A DNA stretch of 64,000 nt, from the NCBI RefSeq assembly GCF_000447295.1, contig NZ_KE650771.1, positions 4,912,989 through 4,976,988 on the forward strand, read 5' to 3'. How positions within the stretch are numbered: the first letter of the stretch is position 1; every line of letters starts with the position of its first letter. Origin of the DNA: Fischerella sp. PCC 9431. GTDB taxonomy: Bacteria > Cyanobacteriota > Cyanobacteriia > Cyanobacteriales > Nostocaceae. Below the pieces are notes generated by a model. The model was not told the DNA's origin, made no database searches, and saw only the letters and a program-made list of their open reading frames with translations. Positions 34,445 to 43,667 of this stretch are shown here, one piece after another. Both the position numbers and the translations under genes were made by a program.

Positions 34445-35704
34445 ATGCTAAAAGATTCACAAAGACTGGTAGTCACGACAGATTCACCAGATGCGATCGC
34501 AGCCATTAACCAGTTTATCGATCAGGCGCTTTTTTATGGTAAGGATGCTGAGATAGCAATTTTGCAAGCAATTGCAGCTGATCCAAATTGTGCCTTAGCC
34601 CATGCTTATGCTGCTAGTTATTATCTTTCTCAAGAAAATAGGATCGCTTGGCAGCAATCACAACCTTATTTGCAAGCAGCACAAAAGAATTTGACCAAAA
34701 TAAGCAATAGAGAACAGTTGTATGTGCAAGCAATATTAGCTTGGGCAAACAAAGAAATTAATGTGGCGATCGCCCTCCACGAAGAGATTACCAACACATT
34801 TCCCCGTGACTTGATTTCCTTGCAGCAGGGACAGTATCACTATTTTTACTTGGGTGACAAAGAAAGATCACTGCAAATCGCCCAAAAAGTTCTACCTGCT
34901 AATCCTGAAAACCATTATTTGTACGGTATGGTTGCGTTTAGTTTAGAACAGTGTCACCAGCTAGCAGCAGCAGAAGCAATGGGGCGTCAAGCAACACTTA
35001 TGAATCGCTATAATCCTTGGGCGCATCACGCTGTTGCCCATGTTTTGGAAACTCAAGGGCGAGTGGATGAGGGTATCGCTTGGATGGAGAGTTTTGCAGA
35101 TACCTGGGAAAACTGCAATTCTATGCTGTATACCCATAACTGGTGGCACATTGCTCTGTATTACCTAAAGCAAGGTGATGTAAAGAAAGTCTTAGCACTC
35201 TATGATCACCACATTTGGGAAAGCACTGAAAAAAAATCCCCAAAAAACCAAGTCACAGCAATTTCACTTCTATTAAGGCTAGAGTTACAAGGCGTGAATG
35301 TAGGTAGTCGCTGGCAAGATTTAAGTGCTTATATTTATCCTCGTATCCACGAACACGCTCTACCTTTTCAAGACTTACATTACGTATATGCATTATTTAA
35401 AGCTGGATTTACTCATTGGGGAAACCAGATGCTATTAAGTATGGAAGAACACGCTTCGAGTATAAATCCTTTCCTAAGACAAGGCTGGTTAGAGGTCGCA
35501 ATTCCCGCCGCTAGAGGAATGGTTGCTCATGCAAAAGGTGATTTCAATACAGCTATAGCGCAACTCGAACCAGTACTACCACGATTGCATGAGATTGGTG
35601 GCAGCCATACACAACGAATTTTGTTTGAGCAAGTTTATCAACATTCTCAAAATGCTATGTTGCTGGTACAAAAGCAGAGTTGGATTTACAAGAAGGTAAG
35701 TTGA
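34445..35704 (+). CDS. TPR protein resembling tetratricopeptide repeat protein 38
   Basis: The 419-residue protein is built of helical TPR-like pairs throughout (for example AEIAILQAIAADPNCALAHA, RSLQIAQKVLPANPENHYL, GDFNTAIAQLEPVLPRL). The central MLYTHNWWHIALYYLKQGD and NPWAHHAVAHVLETQGR motifs are those of the TTC38-like family found from bacteria to animals, whose function is unknown. It is soluble, with no signal peptide. It stands alone and is ended by a hairpin (35735-35757). Confidence 0.8.
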   Translation: MLKDSQRLVVTTDSPDAIAAINQFIDQALFYGKDAEIAILQAIAADPNCALAHAYAASYYLSQENRIAWQQSQPYLQAAQKNLTKISNREQLYVQAILAWANKEINVAIALHEEITNTFPRDLISLQQGQYHYFYLGDKERSLQIAQKVLPANPENHYLYGMVAFSLEQCHQLAAAEAMGRQATLMNRYNPWAHHAVAHVLETQGRVDEGIAWMESFADTWENCNSMLYTHNWWHIALYYLKQGDVKKVLALYDHHIWESTEKKSPKNQVTAISLLLRLELQGVNVGSRWQDLSAYIYPRIHEHALPFQDLHYVYALFKAGFTHWGNQMLLSMEEHASSINPFLRQGWLEVAIPAARGMVAHAKGDFNTAIAQLEPVLPRLHEIGGSHTQRILFEQVYQHSQNAMLLVQKQSWIYKKVS

Positions 35705-35734
35705 AAACCTTTTAATTTTAATGGGCTGCAAGAA

Positions 35735-35757
35735 CCCCGACTTTTTAAAAGTCGGGG
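35735..35757 (+). terminator. Intrinsic terminator
   Basis: Arms CCCCGACTTTT (35735-35745) and AAAAGTCGGGG (35747-35757), 30 bases after the TPR gene stop. A second, related CCCCGA hairpin is at 50428-50462. Confidence 0.8.
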
Positions 35758-35904
35758 ATTTCTTCCCTCGCAACCCTTCGGAAGTTGATGAAGTAGTAGA
35801 CCGGCTTTTTGGCGATCGTGTCATGACCTAAATAACGTAGTCCCAAAGAACTTAGACTGGCTATCTTGTCCACTGTTTTCCAGTGTTTAGCGGATAGCTA
35901 TATT

Positions 35905-36705
35905 TCAGATCATCACTTTGAATCCGAGATTGTACATCTGCCCTAGTACTGTATAGTCTTCTAATTCAACTGTGGCAAAGCGCTTGACTCCTACTTCTTC
36001 CATTGCCCTTTGCAATTCAGTGTCTGGCTGGAGTAATGCTGATTGCATCTGCCTAATCAAAGATACACCCAAACGCTGTGCTACTACCAATGGTGGCATC
36101 GGAGATGGCCCAAGTACTTCTACCACACGCAAATGCTGTGACAATTCGGGAAAGTCGCGTAATTCTTTTTCCAAAACAATACTGTCTATGGCTGCACAGT
36201 CTGCTAGTCCGTCAATGACCCAACGAATCGAACACTGATGAGAACCTGATTGTATCGTCTTGCCAAAAAAATTTAAAAGATATCTTTGCTGAACTAATTC
36301 AGTGCGGAGCAAATTATAACCACTGTTGGAACCAGAGTCATTGTAGCAAAAGATTTTTCCTGCCAAATCTGCAAATGCTTTGATATCACTGTCAGCATTG
36401 ACGATTACATCTGCAAAATAAATGGGGCGGTTGTAATATCGAGATAACTGCATCACAGGAGCAACCAATGTCTGCAATTGATCTGATACAACTTGACAGT
36501 ATCGAATGAGTGGTAGTCCGCAAATAAATACTAAATCTATTTGGTCTTGCAATAGTAGTGGATCTTCAAAGGGATCATATGCTCCTTGCTGTAGCTGTGT
36601 TTCAAATTCTAAAACACGTCCTAAATAACCTGTTATTTCTTGGTAGAACCCGAAGTAACTAGGCGCTAAATAGGATACAGCACGCAGTTTTGGTAAGTTA
36701 GTCAT
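35905..36705 (-). CDS. PhnD/SsuA-like substrate-binding protein without signal peptide
   Basis: The 266-residue product resembles the periplasmic binding proteins of phosphate/phosphonate ABC transporters (PhnD fold): AVSYLAPSYFG, LVFICGLPLIRYC, FADVIVNADSDIKAFADLAG, NDSGSNSGYNLLRTELV and DGLADCAAIDSIVLEKE. It has no signal peptide or lipobox at the start, so it is cytosolic or carried as a sensor-like domain. No ABC permease or ATPase is adjacent. The four-base overlap with the small membrane gene upstream suggests a joint function at the membrane. Ligand unknown. Confidence 0.75.
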   Translation of the reverse strand: MTNLPKLRAVSYLAPSYFGFYQEITGYLGRVLEFETQLQQGAYDPFEDPLLLQDQIDLVFICGLPLIRYCQVVSDQLQTLVAPVMQLSRYYNRPIYFADVIVNADSDIKAFADLAGKIFCYNDSGSNSGYNLLRTELVQQRYLLNFFGKTIQSGSHQCSIRWVIDGLADCAAIDSIVLEKELRDFPELSQHLRVVEVLGPSPMPPLVVAQRLGVSLIRQMQSALLQPDTELQRAMEEVGVKRFATVELEDYTVLGQMYNLGFKVMI

Positions 36706-36938
36706 TCTGATTCTACAACAGTATTATGCTTAAAAATTTGTGTTAACTTTCGCCCTGACCAATGAATGTATAAAAAGCCCAAGCTAGCAAAAGTCAGGAG
36801 CATAATTCCCAAAACCGTCGTATATGCTTTAGTGTGCCACCATAGCCGTATAAGCAATGCTGCACTTTGCTTTGGCAACTTCCATAAGTCATGATCATCA
36901 TTTTTTTTGGTTTTAGTAATAGTTTGGGCTAATGTCAT
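36702..36938 (-). CDS. Small single-span membrane protein
   Basis: With the ATG at 36938 the product is 78 residues: polar N-terminus (MTLAQTITKTKKNDDHDL), one membrane helix (VLGIMLLTFASLGFLYIHW) and a basic tail. The frame is open to 37133, but the longer form would overlap the divergent HPP gene and adds an unlikely segment. Its stop overlaps the start of the PhnD-like gene by 4 bases, so it may be its membrane partner. No known family recognised. Confidence 0.6.
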   Translation of the reverse strand: MTLAQTITKTKKNDDHDLWKLPKQSAALLIRLWWHTKAYTTVLGIMLLTFASLGFLYIHWSGRKLTQIFKHNTVVESE

Positions 36939-37080
36939 TTTAATAGCTTCAAGACAAAATACTATAAATCTATCAAGTTTAAGTAGATTATAGTTCAAAT
37001 GATCGAGTTTCGTCAAAAATGTCATGCTGAATGTAACAACAGCGATCGCTGTTGCTTTGTGAGCAGGAGAACAGGGAGCA

Positions 37081-37608
37081 ATGAGGCAAAAACCTACACA
37101 ATTAGATTCCATCAAGCCAGGAAGTAGCTCCAAAAGACGCAGATTAACTTTAAAGGGAGAATTCTTACTAGCTTTGATGCCGACATTGGTAATACTGATC
37201 GTCTTAGCTTTGCTTGAAGTACTCAGCCGTCAACAGCTTTTATTTGCTTCTCTAGCTTCTAGTGCCTTTCTTATTTATCTTGACCCACAACACGGCACTA
37301 ATAAAGTACGGACACTTATTACTTCTCAAATGCTAGCAGCAACCATTGGCTTACTGGCTTATTTGGGTTTGGGATCTGGATATTTATCGGCTGGGAGTGC
37401 AATGATTGTAACAATTGCTCTGATGATATTCTTAGATGTTGTTCATCCCCCCGCAGTTTCAACTTCCTTGAGTTTTGCCCTGAGAGCAGGTCATGAAAAA
37501 AATTTAGTTTTATTTGGTATGGCGGTCGGCATTACGGCCATACTAGTTTTGCTGGAGCATTATGCTTTGTGGTTGCTAACATACTATAGTCGCCAGCAAG
37601 GTAGATAA
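37081..37608 (+). CDS. HPP family membrane protein
   Basis: The 175-residue product has four membrane helices after a basic N-terminus and the family signature DVVHPPAVSTSLSFAL (about residues 119-134), including the HPP triplet. HPP-family proteins occur in cyanobacteria and plants, where one member is linked to nitrite transport; others are uncharacterised. A GGGAGCA ribosome-binding sequence precedes the ATG. It is divergent from the small membrane gene and is the first of a run of plus-strand membrane genes up to 42410. Confidence 0.88.
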   Translation: MRQKPTQLDSIKPGSSSKRRRLTLKGEFLLALMPTLVILIVLALLEVLSRQQLLFASLASSAFLIYLDPQHGTNKVRTLITSQMLAATIGLLAYLGLGSGYLSAGSAMIVTIALMIFLDVVHPPAVSTSLSFALRAGHEKNLVLFGMAVGITAILVLLEHYALWLLTYYSRQQGR

Positions 37609-37732
37609 AACATAAGAGACTGGTGGTCTAATTTTTCCTACTATTCATACACAGTCATAACTAACTAGGGGTAGATTTAAATATCATGGTTTTTCATTAA
37701 TATCAGCAATTATTGATAATTAAGTAAGTGTT

Positions 37733-38746
37733 ATGAATGCAGAGATATCCGCAGTCTGGGACAAAATCCAGGCAATGACGAATGGATTTATTGCCCTACT
37801 GCCCAATATCGTACTGGCATTGATTGTCTTTGTAATCTTCTTCTTAGTTGCTAGAGAAATTAAACGCCTAGTCAAACGCTTAACCCGAAATCATCGCTAC
37901 GCCCGGAATTTAGGACTAGTACTAGGGCGGATAGCACAGGGTACAACGATCTTGGTGGGTCTGTTTGTTGCTCTATCGATTGTAATTCCTACATTTAAAG
38001 CCGGTGATTTGGTGCAACTGTTAGGGATCAGTGGTGTAGCCATTGGCTTTGCCTTTCGCGATATTCTACAAAACTTCTTAGCAGGTATTCTCATCCTTTT
38101 GACAGAGCCATTTCAAATCAACGACCAAATCGTTTTTAAAAGCTTTGAAGGAACGGTAGAAAATATTGAAACACGGGCGACTACTATCAGAACTTATGAT
38201 GGTAGGCGGATTGTGATTCCTAACTCGGAATTATTTACTAATTCTGTAACTGTGAACACTGCTTTTGAAAACCGCCGACTCCAGTACGATGTGGGGATTG
38301 GCTACGGTGATGACATCGATCTAGCCAAGCAGTTAATGCTCGAAGCAGTGCATAGCGTCCCAGAAATACTGAAAGATCCTGCTCCTGACGTGTTGGTAAT
38401 GGAACTTGCCGAAAGTACCGTCAATATTCGTGTTCGCTGGTGGATTACACCGCCGCGCCGTGCAGACGATCTGGCCTCACGGGATCAAGTGCTGTCTGCG
38501 ATTAAGAAAAAGCTAGTAGAAAACGGCATCGATTTGCCCTTTCCAACACAGCAAGTTTTGTTCCACGATCAAACAGAGGAAACGGATGGCGATCGCTCTC
38601 GACAACGAGAAGGCTGGCCAGCACCTCAGCGTGAAGTCCCAAAACCTTCCCGTATCAGCGATTCACTCCGCCGACTTGCTCAAGTACAAACCACAAGCGA
38701 TCGCACAAATTACCAAGATCGCAATGGAAATAGCAATGAAAAGTAA
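37733..38746 (+). CDS. MscS-family mechanosensitive channel
   Basis: The 337-residue product has three N-terminal membrane helices, the last being the pore-lining type, followed by the cytosolic beta domain. Signatures: LGISGVAIGFAFRDILQNFLAGI, EPFQINDQI, GTVENIETRATTIRTYDGR and IPNSELF. It opens when membrane tension rises after osmotic downshock and releases ions. The final 60 residues (about 275-337) are Arg/Gln-rich and disordered and exceed the E. coli MscS length (286). Start at ATG 37733. Confidence 0.93.
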   Translation: MNAEISAVWDKIQAMTNGFIALLPNIVLALIVFVIFFLVAREIKRLVKRLTRNHRYARNLGLVLGRIAQGTTILVGLFVALSIVIPTFKAGDLVQLLGISGVAIGFAFRDILQNFLAGILILLTEPFQINDQIVFKSFEGTVENIETRATTIRTYDGRRIVIPNSELFTNSVTVNTAFENRRLQYDVGIGYGDDIDLAKQLMLEAVHSVPEILKDPAPDVLVMELAESTVNIRVRWWITPPRRADDLASRDQVLSAIKKKLVENGIDLPFPTQQVLFHDQTEETDGDRSRQREGWPAPQREVPKPSRISDSLRRLAQVQTTSDRTNYQDRNGNSNEK

Positions 38747-38798
38747 GAGAACTGGAAAAAATAGAAATCGGGGAAAACAACTCAAAAGTCAAAAAGTT

Positions 38799-38836
38799 CT
38801 TAATTTTGAATTTTGAATTTTTAATTTTGAATTGGT
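38799..38836. repeat. TTTTGAA-type AT-rich repeat
   Basis: Tandem TTTTGAA-like units end in GAATTGGTATTA, the same as the repeat overlapping the transaldolase-like gene at 11015-11050. Confidence 0.75.
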
Positions 38837-38855
38837 ATTACCTGGGTAGGTCAAA

Positions 38856-40181
38856 ATGAAAAACGTCAAATTAAACAAATTTTGGGACACACTCCACTCT
38901 GGCTATTGGTTTTTGCCAGCAATGATGGCAATAGTCACAATAGGTTTGGCGTTTGCGGTGCTCATGCTTGATCGTACAGGTAAGACTGAAATTGATAATT
39001 GGTGGATTTATACGGGTGGTCCTGATGGAGCGCGATCGCTCTTAGAAGCCGTTGCAGGTTCGATGGTGAGTGTCACTGCTACAGCTTTTTCAATTACAAT
39101 TGTGGCACTTCAGCTGGCTGCTTCTAATTTTGGCCCCCGGCTCTTGCGTAATTTCATGCAGGATACAGGTAATCAATTTGTACTGGGTACATTCATCAGC
39201 ACGTTCATCTACTGCCTACTAATACTCCGCACCATTCATGGAGAGGGTGATGGATACGAAGAATTTGTACCACAGATTGCAGTTACAGTTGGTATTCTAT
39301 TAGCAATATTTAGCATTGGAGTATTAATTTATTTTATACACCATGCCACAACAATTATTCAAGCGTCGCATGTGATCGAGAATGTCAGTTTTGATTTAGA
39401 CAGAGCCATTGAGCGACTGTTTCCAGAAAAAATCGGACATAGTGAACCAGAACAAGAGCAAAAGATTGTGGAAATTCCAGCTTCATTTGAGGAAGAAGCT
39501 TACCCAATTCAAGCTAATGATACAGGTTATTTACAAGCAATTGATAACGAAGAATTGATGCAGATTGCCTGTAAGTATAATCTGCTGTTACATGTCAAGT
39601 TTCGACCAGGAAAGTTTGTTGTCAAAGGCAGTGATTTAGTTATGATATTTCCTGGAAAAGTAGTTAATCAAAAACTTGCCAAACAAATCAACGATGCCTT
39701 TATTTTGGGTAAAGAACGTACCGAGCAGCAGGATGTGGAATTTCCGATCAATCAGTTAGTAGAAATTGCTCTGCGTGCGATCTCTCCTGCTGTGAATGAT
39801 CCATTTACTGCAATTCGCTGTATTGACCGACTCAGTGTTGGATTATCTCATCTGGTTCAAAGGAATTTTCCGTCGCCCTACCGTTACGATAATCACCACA
39901 AACTACGGGTAATTGTAGAACCGTTTAAGTTTGAGCAGTTAGTTGACAGTGCTTTTAATCAAATTCGGCAGTATTCACAGTCGGATACAGCAGTGACTAT
40001 TCGTTTATTGGAAGCGATCGCCGTTGTTGCTCACTACACCCAGAATTCAAAATATCGAGCAGTTCTACACCGTCATGCAGATATGATTTTGCGGGGTAGT
40101 CATGAAATATTGTCAGAGGAACAAGACCGCAATGATGTCCAGGAGCGTTATTACAGAGTCATTAAAGCTTTAGAGCATTGA
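38856..40181 (+). CDS. DUF2254 membrane protein
   Basis: The 441-residue protein has four membrane helices in its first 170 residues with the DUF2254 signature SMVSVTATAFSITIVALQ and LAASNFGPRLLRNFM. A soluble C-terminal half follows, including AISPAVNDPFTAIRCIDRL. The family is widespread and uncharacterised; genomic company with channels and antiporters suggests ion or osmotic homeostasis. It is co-directional with the MscS gene (110-base gap with repeats) and the DUF2238-like gene (22 bases). Confidence 0.88.
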   Translation: MKNVKLNKFWDTLHSGYWFLPAMMAIVTIGLAFAVLMLDRTGKTEIDNWWIYTGGPDGARSLLEAVAGSMVSVTATAFSITIVALQLAASNFGPRLLRNFMQDTGNQFVLGTFISTFIYCLLILRTIHGEGDGYEEFVPQIAVTVGILLAIFSIGVLIYFIHHATTIIQASHVIENVSFDLDRAIERLFPEKIGHSEPEQEQKIVEIPASFEEEAYPIQANDTGYLQAIDNEELMQIACKYNLLLHVKFRPGKFVVKGSDLVMIFPGKVVNQKLAKQINDAFILGKERTEQQDVEFPINQLVEIALRAISPAVNDPFTAIRCIDRLSVGLSHLVQRNFPSPYRYDNHHKLRVIVEPFKFEQLVDSAFNQIRQYSQSDTAVTIRLLEAIAVVAHYTQNSKYRAVLHRHADMILRGSHEILSEEQDRNDVQERYYRVIKALEH

Positions 40182-40203
40182 TAGTTTAGATGAGTAAAGA
40201 AAA

Positions 40204-40803
40204 ATGAAGAGTACAAATTGGCAAGGTTATCGAGTTCTTGCTTGGATAGGACAGGCTCTACTAACATTGGCAGTAATCATAGCAGCAGTTCAGGGAAATT
40301 GGCTAAATGCCTTGGCTTTGGCATGTTTCTTGGTTGTATCTTTTGTATTTGTCACTCAAGAAGACCGACTGCCAACATTGTTCGATTTTCTGTTTGTTCT
40401 TGCGGCATTATTAAATGCTGGAGGCTGGGTCTGGGATTTATTTTATATGCCAGGGCCTTATGACGAAATTGTTCATGCTTACACTACTTTTGCCATTACT
40501 TTGGCACTTAGTTTTTTAGTTTACAGTTCTATGCTGAATATATTTCGGCATCATAAATTTTTGTATCTATTAACGATCGCGAGTTTTGGTATTGCGATTG
40601 GAGCTTTATGGGAAATTACAGAATGGTCGGCTGGTAAAATTCTTTCTACTAAGATAATTGGCAGCTTAAATGATACTGTCGTTGATTTAATGATGGATTC
40701 TCTTGGCGCTGCACTAGCAGCTTTCATCAGCCTTTGGGCGTTGCAAGAATGGACAAATAATCATGCACAAAGCAAAAATTCGCGAAGTGAATTATACAGA
40801 TAA
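40204..40803 (+). CDS. DUF2238-like membrane protein
   Basis: The 199-residue product has six hydrophobic segments and the family's polar motifs: YDEIVHAYTTF, IGALWEITEWSAG and LNDTVVDLMMDSLGAALAA. The acidic and His residues lie within or next to the membrane, so metal or ion interaction is possible. Function is unknown. It lies 22 bases after the DUF2254 gene and 35 bases before the antiporter gene, so the three very likely form one transcript. Confidence 0.85.
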   Translation: MKSTNWQGYRVLAWIGQALLTLAVIIAAVQGNWLNALALACFLVVSFVFVTQEDRLPTLFDFLFVLAALLNAGGWVWDLFYMPGPYDEIVHAYTTFAITLALSFLVYSSMLNIFRHHKFLYLLTIASFGIAIGALWEITEWSAGKILSTKIIGSLNDTVVDLMMDSLGAALAAFISLWALQEWTNNHAQSKNSRSELYR

Positions 40804-40838
40804 ACAACAATATCGAGTAATTTAAATGGAATGTTCTG

Positions 40839-42410
40839 ATGGCACTAGAGCCTGCAACAAATGAAGTCGCAATTGCAGAACAAATTAAGCAATTTCTTTT
40901 TGCACTTTCTATCTCTCTAAGTGTAGCAACACTCACACAAATTTTTAGTTGGTTTCGCCGCATTCCTTACACGCTGCTACTAGTTATTGTGGGACTAGGA
41001 CTAGCGTTTCTTGATGTGCGGTTGGTGAGTCTGTCTCCTGGATTGATTCTTGTGATTTTTCTACCACCGCTATTGTTTGAAGCTGCTTGGAATTTGAAAT
41101 GGTCAGACTTAAAGCAGGATTTTCTACCTATTTGTTTGTATGCTGTGGTGGGCGTAGTAATTTCTATTGCAGGAATTGGATTGGGACTGAATCAATTCGC
41201 CGGACTCGATCTCAGCATCGCCCTACTAGTTGGAGCTAGCCTGTCAGCAACTGATCCGGTTTCAGTAACGGCTCTGTTTCGTGAACTAGGAGCAAGCAAA
41301 CGTCTGACAACACTGATGGAAGGAGAGAGTTTATTTAATGATGGCATGGCGGTTGTAGCTTTTGGCTTATTAGTTACCCTACCTTTAGGTAATACCAAAT
41401 TAGAATTCCAATCAGTTTTATCAAATTTCCTTGAGGTGGTAGGTATTGGTATCGGCGTCGGAGGACTAATTGGATTTGGTATCTCCTACCTGACACAACG
41501 CTTTGACTTACCATTAGTAGAACAATCCCTGACTTTGGTTTCTGCTTACAGCACTTATCTGATTACAGAAAATTTAGGTGGTTCTGGAGTAATTGGGGTA
41601 GTCACCACAGCTTTAATTTTAGGTAACTTTGGCTCTCGTATCGGCATGAACCCGCGCACGCGGATCATTGTGACAGAATTTTGGGATTTTTTGGCTTTTT
41701 TTGTCAATTCAATTGTTTTTCTGTTAATTGGCGACCAAATTCACTTTATCGTCCTGGGAAGAAACCTCAAAAATATCGCAGTGACGATCGCAGCAATGAT
41801 TGTGGCACGAGCAGTATCTACTTATACTTTAAGTATTCTCAGTAACTGGCTAGCTAAATCTAAAATTCCCTTATCTGAACAAACCGTGTTGTGGTGGGGC
41901 GGTTTGCGCGGATCTGTCTCTATTGCCCTTGCTTTGAGTATACCAATGATACTGCCGCAAAGAAACGAAGTTATTGCCACGGTATTTGGAGCAGTTTTAT
42001 TTACACTACTAGTCCAAGGATTAACTACCCAACCATTATTAGAAAAACTACAACTTTTAGGTTCGCGATCGCGACAGCAAGAATATTTAGAAACAATTGG
42101 TCGTCAAGTAGCTCTCCAGCATACTCTGGAATATTTAGAAAAATCACAAAAACGTCCAGGAATTAAGCCAGAGTTTTATCAATACCAAAAGGCGTTGATT
42201 TCAGGAGAAATTTTATCTTTACAAGATAAAATCAATATGCTGATTGAGGAATATCCAGATTTACAAGAATATACAACCGAACAATTGCGAAGTGAACTGC
42301 TGGCAATTGAAGCAGATACCTACGCCAAATTTCTTCATGAAGGTAGATTAAATAAAGAGCTTTCACCGTTGTTGGAAACAATGAATGATAGAGCAAATCA
42401 GGTAGAATAA
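40839..42410 (+). CDS. CPA1-family Na+/H+ antiporter
   Basis: The 523-residue protein has about 12 membrane helices. The CPA1 ion-binding motif is SLSATDPVSVTALFRELGAS (Asp of ATDPVSV), followed by EGESLFNDGMAVVAFG with the functional Glu/Asp (ESLFNDG). Conserved Arg lies in WGGLRGSVSIALAL. The C-terminal 110 residues are a soluble regulatory tail. It exchanges Na+ or K+ for H+ across the plasma membrane and serves salt and pH tolerance. Last gene of the plus-strand membrane cluster. Confidence 0.94.
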   Translation: MALEPATNEVAIAEQIKQFLFALSISLSVATLTQIFSWFRRIPYTLLLVIVGLGLAFLDVRLVSLSPGLILVIFLPPLLFEAAWNLKWSDLKQDFLPICLYAVVGVVISIAGIGLGLNQFAGLDLSIALLVGASLSATDPVSVTALFRELGASKRLTTLMEGESLFNDGMAVVAFGLLVTLPLGNTKLEFQSVLSNFLEVVGIGIGVGGLIGFGISYLTQRFDLPLVEQSLTLVSAYSTYLITENLGGSGVIGVVTTALILGNFGSRIGMNPRTRIIVTEFWDFLAFFVNSIVFLLIGDQIHFIVLGRNLKNIAVTIAAMIVARAVSTYTLSILSNWLAKSKIPLSEQTVLWWGGLRGSVSIALALSIPMILPQRNEVIATVFGAVLFTLLVQGLTTQPLLEKLQLLGSRSRQQEYLETIGRQVALQHTLEYLEKSQKRPGIKPEFYQYQKALISGEILSLQDKINMLIEEYPDLQEYTTEQLRSELLAIEADTYAKFLHEGRLNKELSPLLETMNDRANQVE

Positions 42411-42472
42411 ATTTGTGCGATCGCTTTATATTCTCCTATTTTAATTAACATATCAAAAATCATAATCATAAT

Positions 42473-43552
42473 TTAATTAGATTGATGATTTTCCACAGCG
42501 ATCGTCTTTCGTGTCCGATGCTTTTTGTGATCACCTTGCCAGTTATTAAGTATATCATTAATCACAACTTCTTTAATCCAAACTTGAAATACAATCACTA
42601 AAGGCACAGCCAGGAAAACTCCTATAAATCCAAAAAATCTGCCAAAAATTACCACCGAGACTAAAGTAATAGCTGGTAGCAAAGATACCTGACTTTTCAT
42701 CACTAAAGGCACAATAATTAAGCTTTCAACCTGTTGAATGCCAAAGTACAAAGCTACTACTGCTAGAGCTTTCCAAGGAACATCACTCAAAGCAAGCAGC
42801 GCTGGTGGAATTACACTCAAGGTCGGTCCAATATTTGGGATAAATTCTAATAATCCGGCTAAAGCTGCATTTACTAATGGCAATGGTACTTTCAAAAGAG
42901 ACAATCCTATATAACTCAAAATAGCAATCAACGACATTGTCATCAGCGTGCCTTTTATCCAACCCGTTAAAGAGGTTGTACACTTATTAAGAATTTCATC
43001 CACTCGCTGACGATAAAAAGCAGGAAATAGCAGTATAAATCCTTGTCGATATGGTGATGGATTCACCAATAGCATCATTGTCAGAGCTACAAACAATAGC
43101 AATCCTAAAACAATCACCAGCGAGTTACTGATCCAGCGAAAAAAATTGTTAATTAGTTGATTGACCCAACTTTGCAAACTTTGAGTCAGATACCTCAGAC
43201 CACTAATATTTTCTAACAGTTGTTCTGGAATAAAATTATGTAACCAATTGTTCCATAACCGCAATCTTTCTAATGCCATTGGCATAAAATTATCAAATTG
43301 TTGTAACTGCTCGAAAATACGTGGTGCAATTAAAGCAAAAAATCCCACTAATATAAATATGACAATCACAACTGATATCGTTACTGCCAATCCTCGTTTC
43401 AAACGAAACTTTTGGAAAAATTGCACCATTTGATTGAGGACTGTTGCGAAAACCACAGCTGCAAATACCAGCAAAATAATTTGCCGAATTTGCCACAAAA
43501 TATAAAGTGATATCACAAGGGCGAGAAAACCGATTAATTGGCCAAAACGCAT
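42473..43552 (-). CDS. AI-2E family transporter
   Basis: The 359-residue product shows the eight-helix plan of the AI-2E/PerM family: two N-terminal helices, a loop region, then LAGLLEFIPNIGPTLSVIPP (signature) and FGRFFGFIGVFLAVPLVIVF. Some members move autoinducer-2, others act as Na+/H+ exchangers, so the substrate is open; the neighbouring antiporter favours ion exchange slightly. It converges on the antiporter gene, 62 bases apart. Confidence 0.9.
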   Translation of the reverse strand: MRFGQLIGFLALVISLYILWQIRQIILLVFAAVVFATVLNQMVQFFQKFRLKRGLAVTISVVIVIFILVGFFALIAPRIFEQLQQFDNFMPMALERLRLWNNWLHNFIPEQLLENISGLRYLTQSLQSWVNQLINNFFRWISNSLVIVLGLLLFVALTMMLLVNPSPYRQGFILLFPAFYRQRVDEILNKCTTSLTGWIKGTLMTMSLIAILSYIGLSLLKVPLPLVNAALAGLLEFIPNIGPTLSVIPPALLALSDVPWKALAVVALYFGIQQVESLIIVPLVMKSQVSLLPAITLVSVVIFGRFFGFIGVFLAVPLVIVFQVWIKEVVINDILNNWQGDHKKHRTRKTIAVENHQSN

Positions 43553-43667
43553 TCTTTTTAACTACCATTACAAAATTAATTACACATTCTTCAACTTTCT
43601 AGTCCCCGTTAAGAGTTAAAAGATCTCCAGGAATGAATTTAATTTTGTGCGACTACTTAACAAACTT

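Noticed and set aside
36939-37133. Longer N-terminus of the small membrane protein at 36702
   Set aside because: Would overlap the divergent HPP gene; the internal ATG at 36938 gives a cleaner protein.
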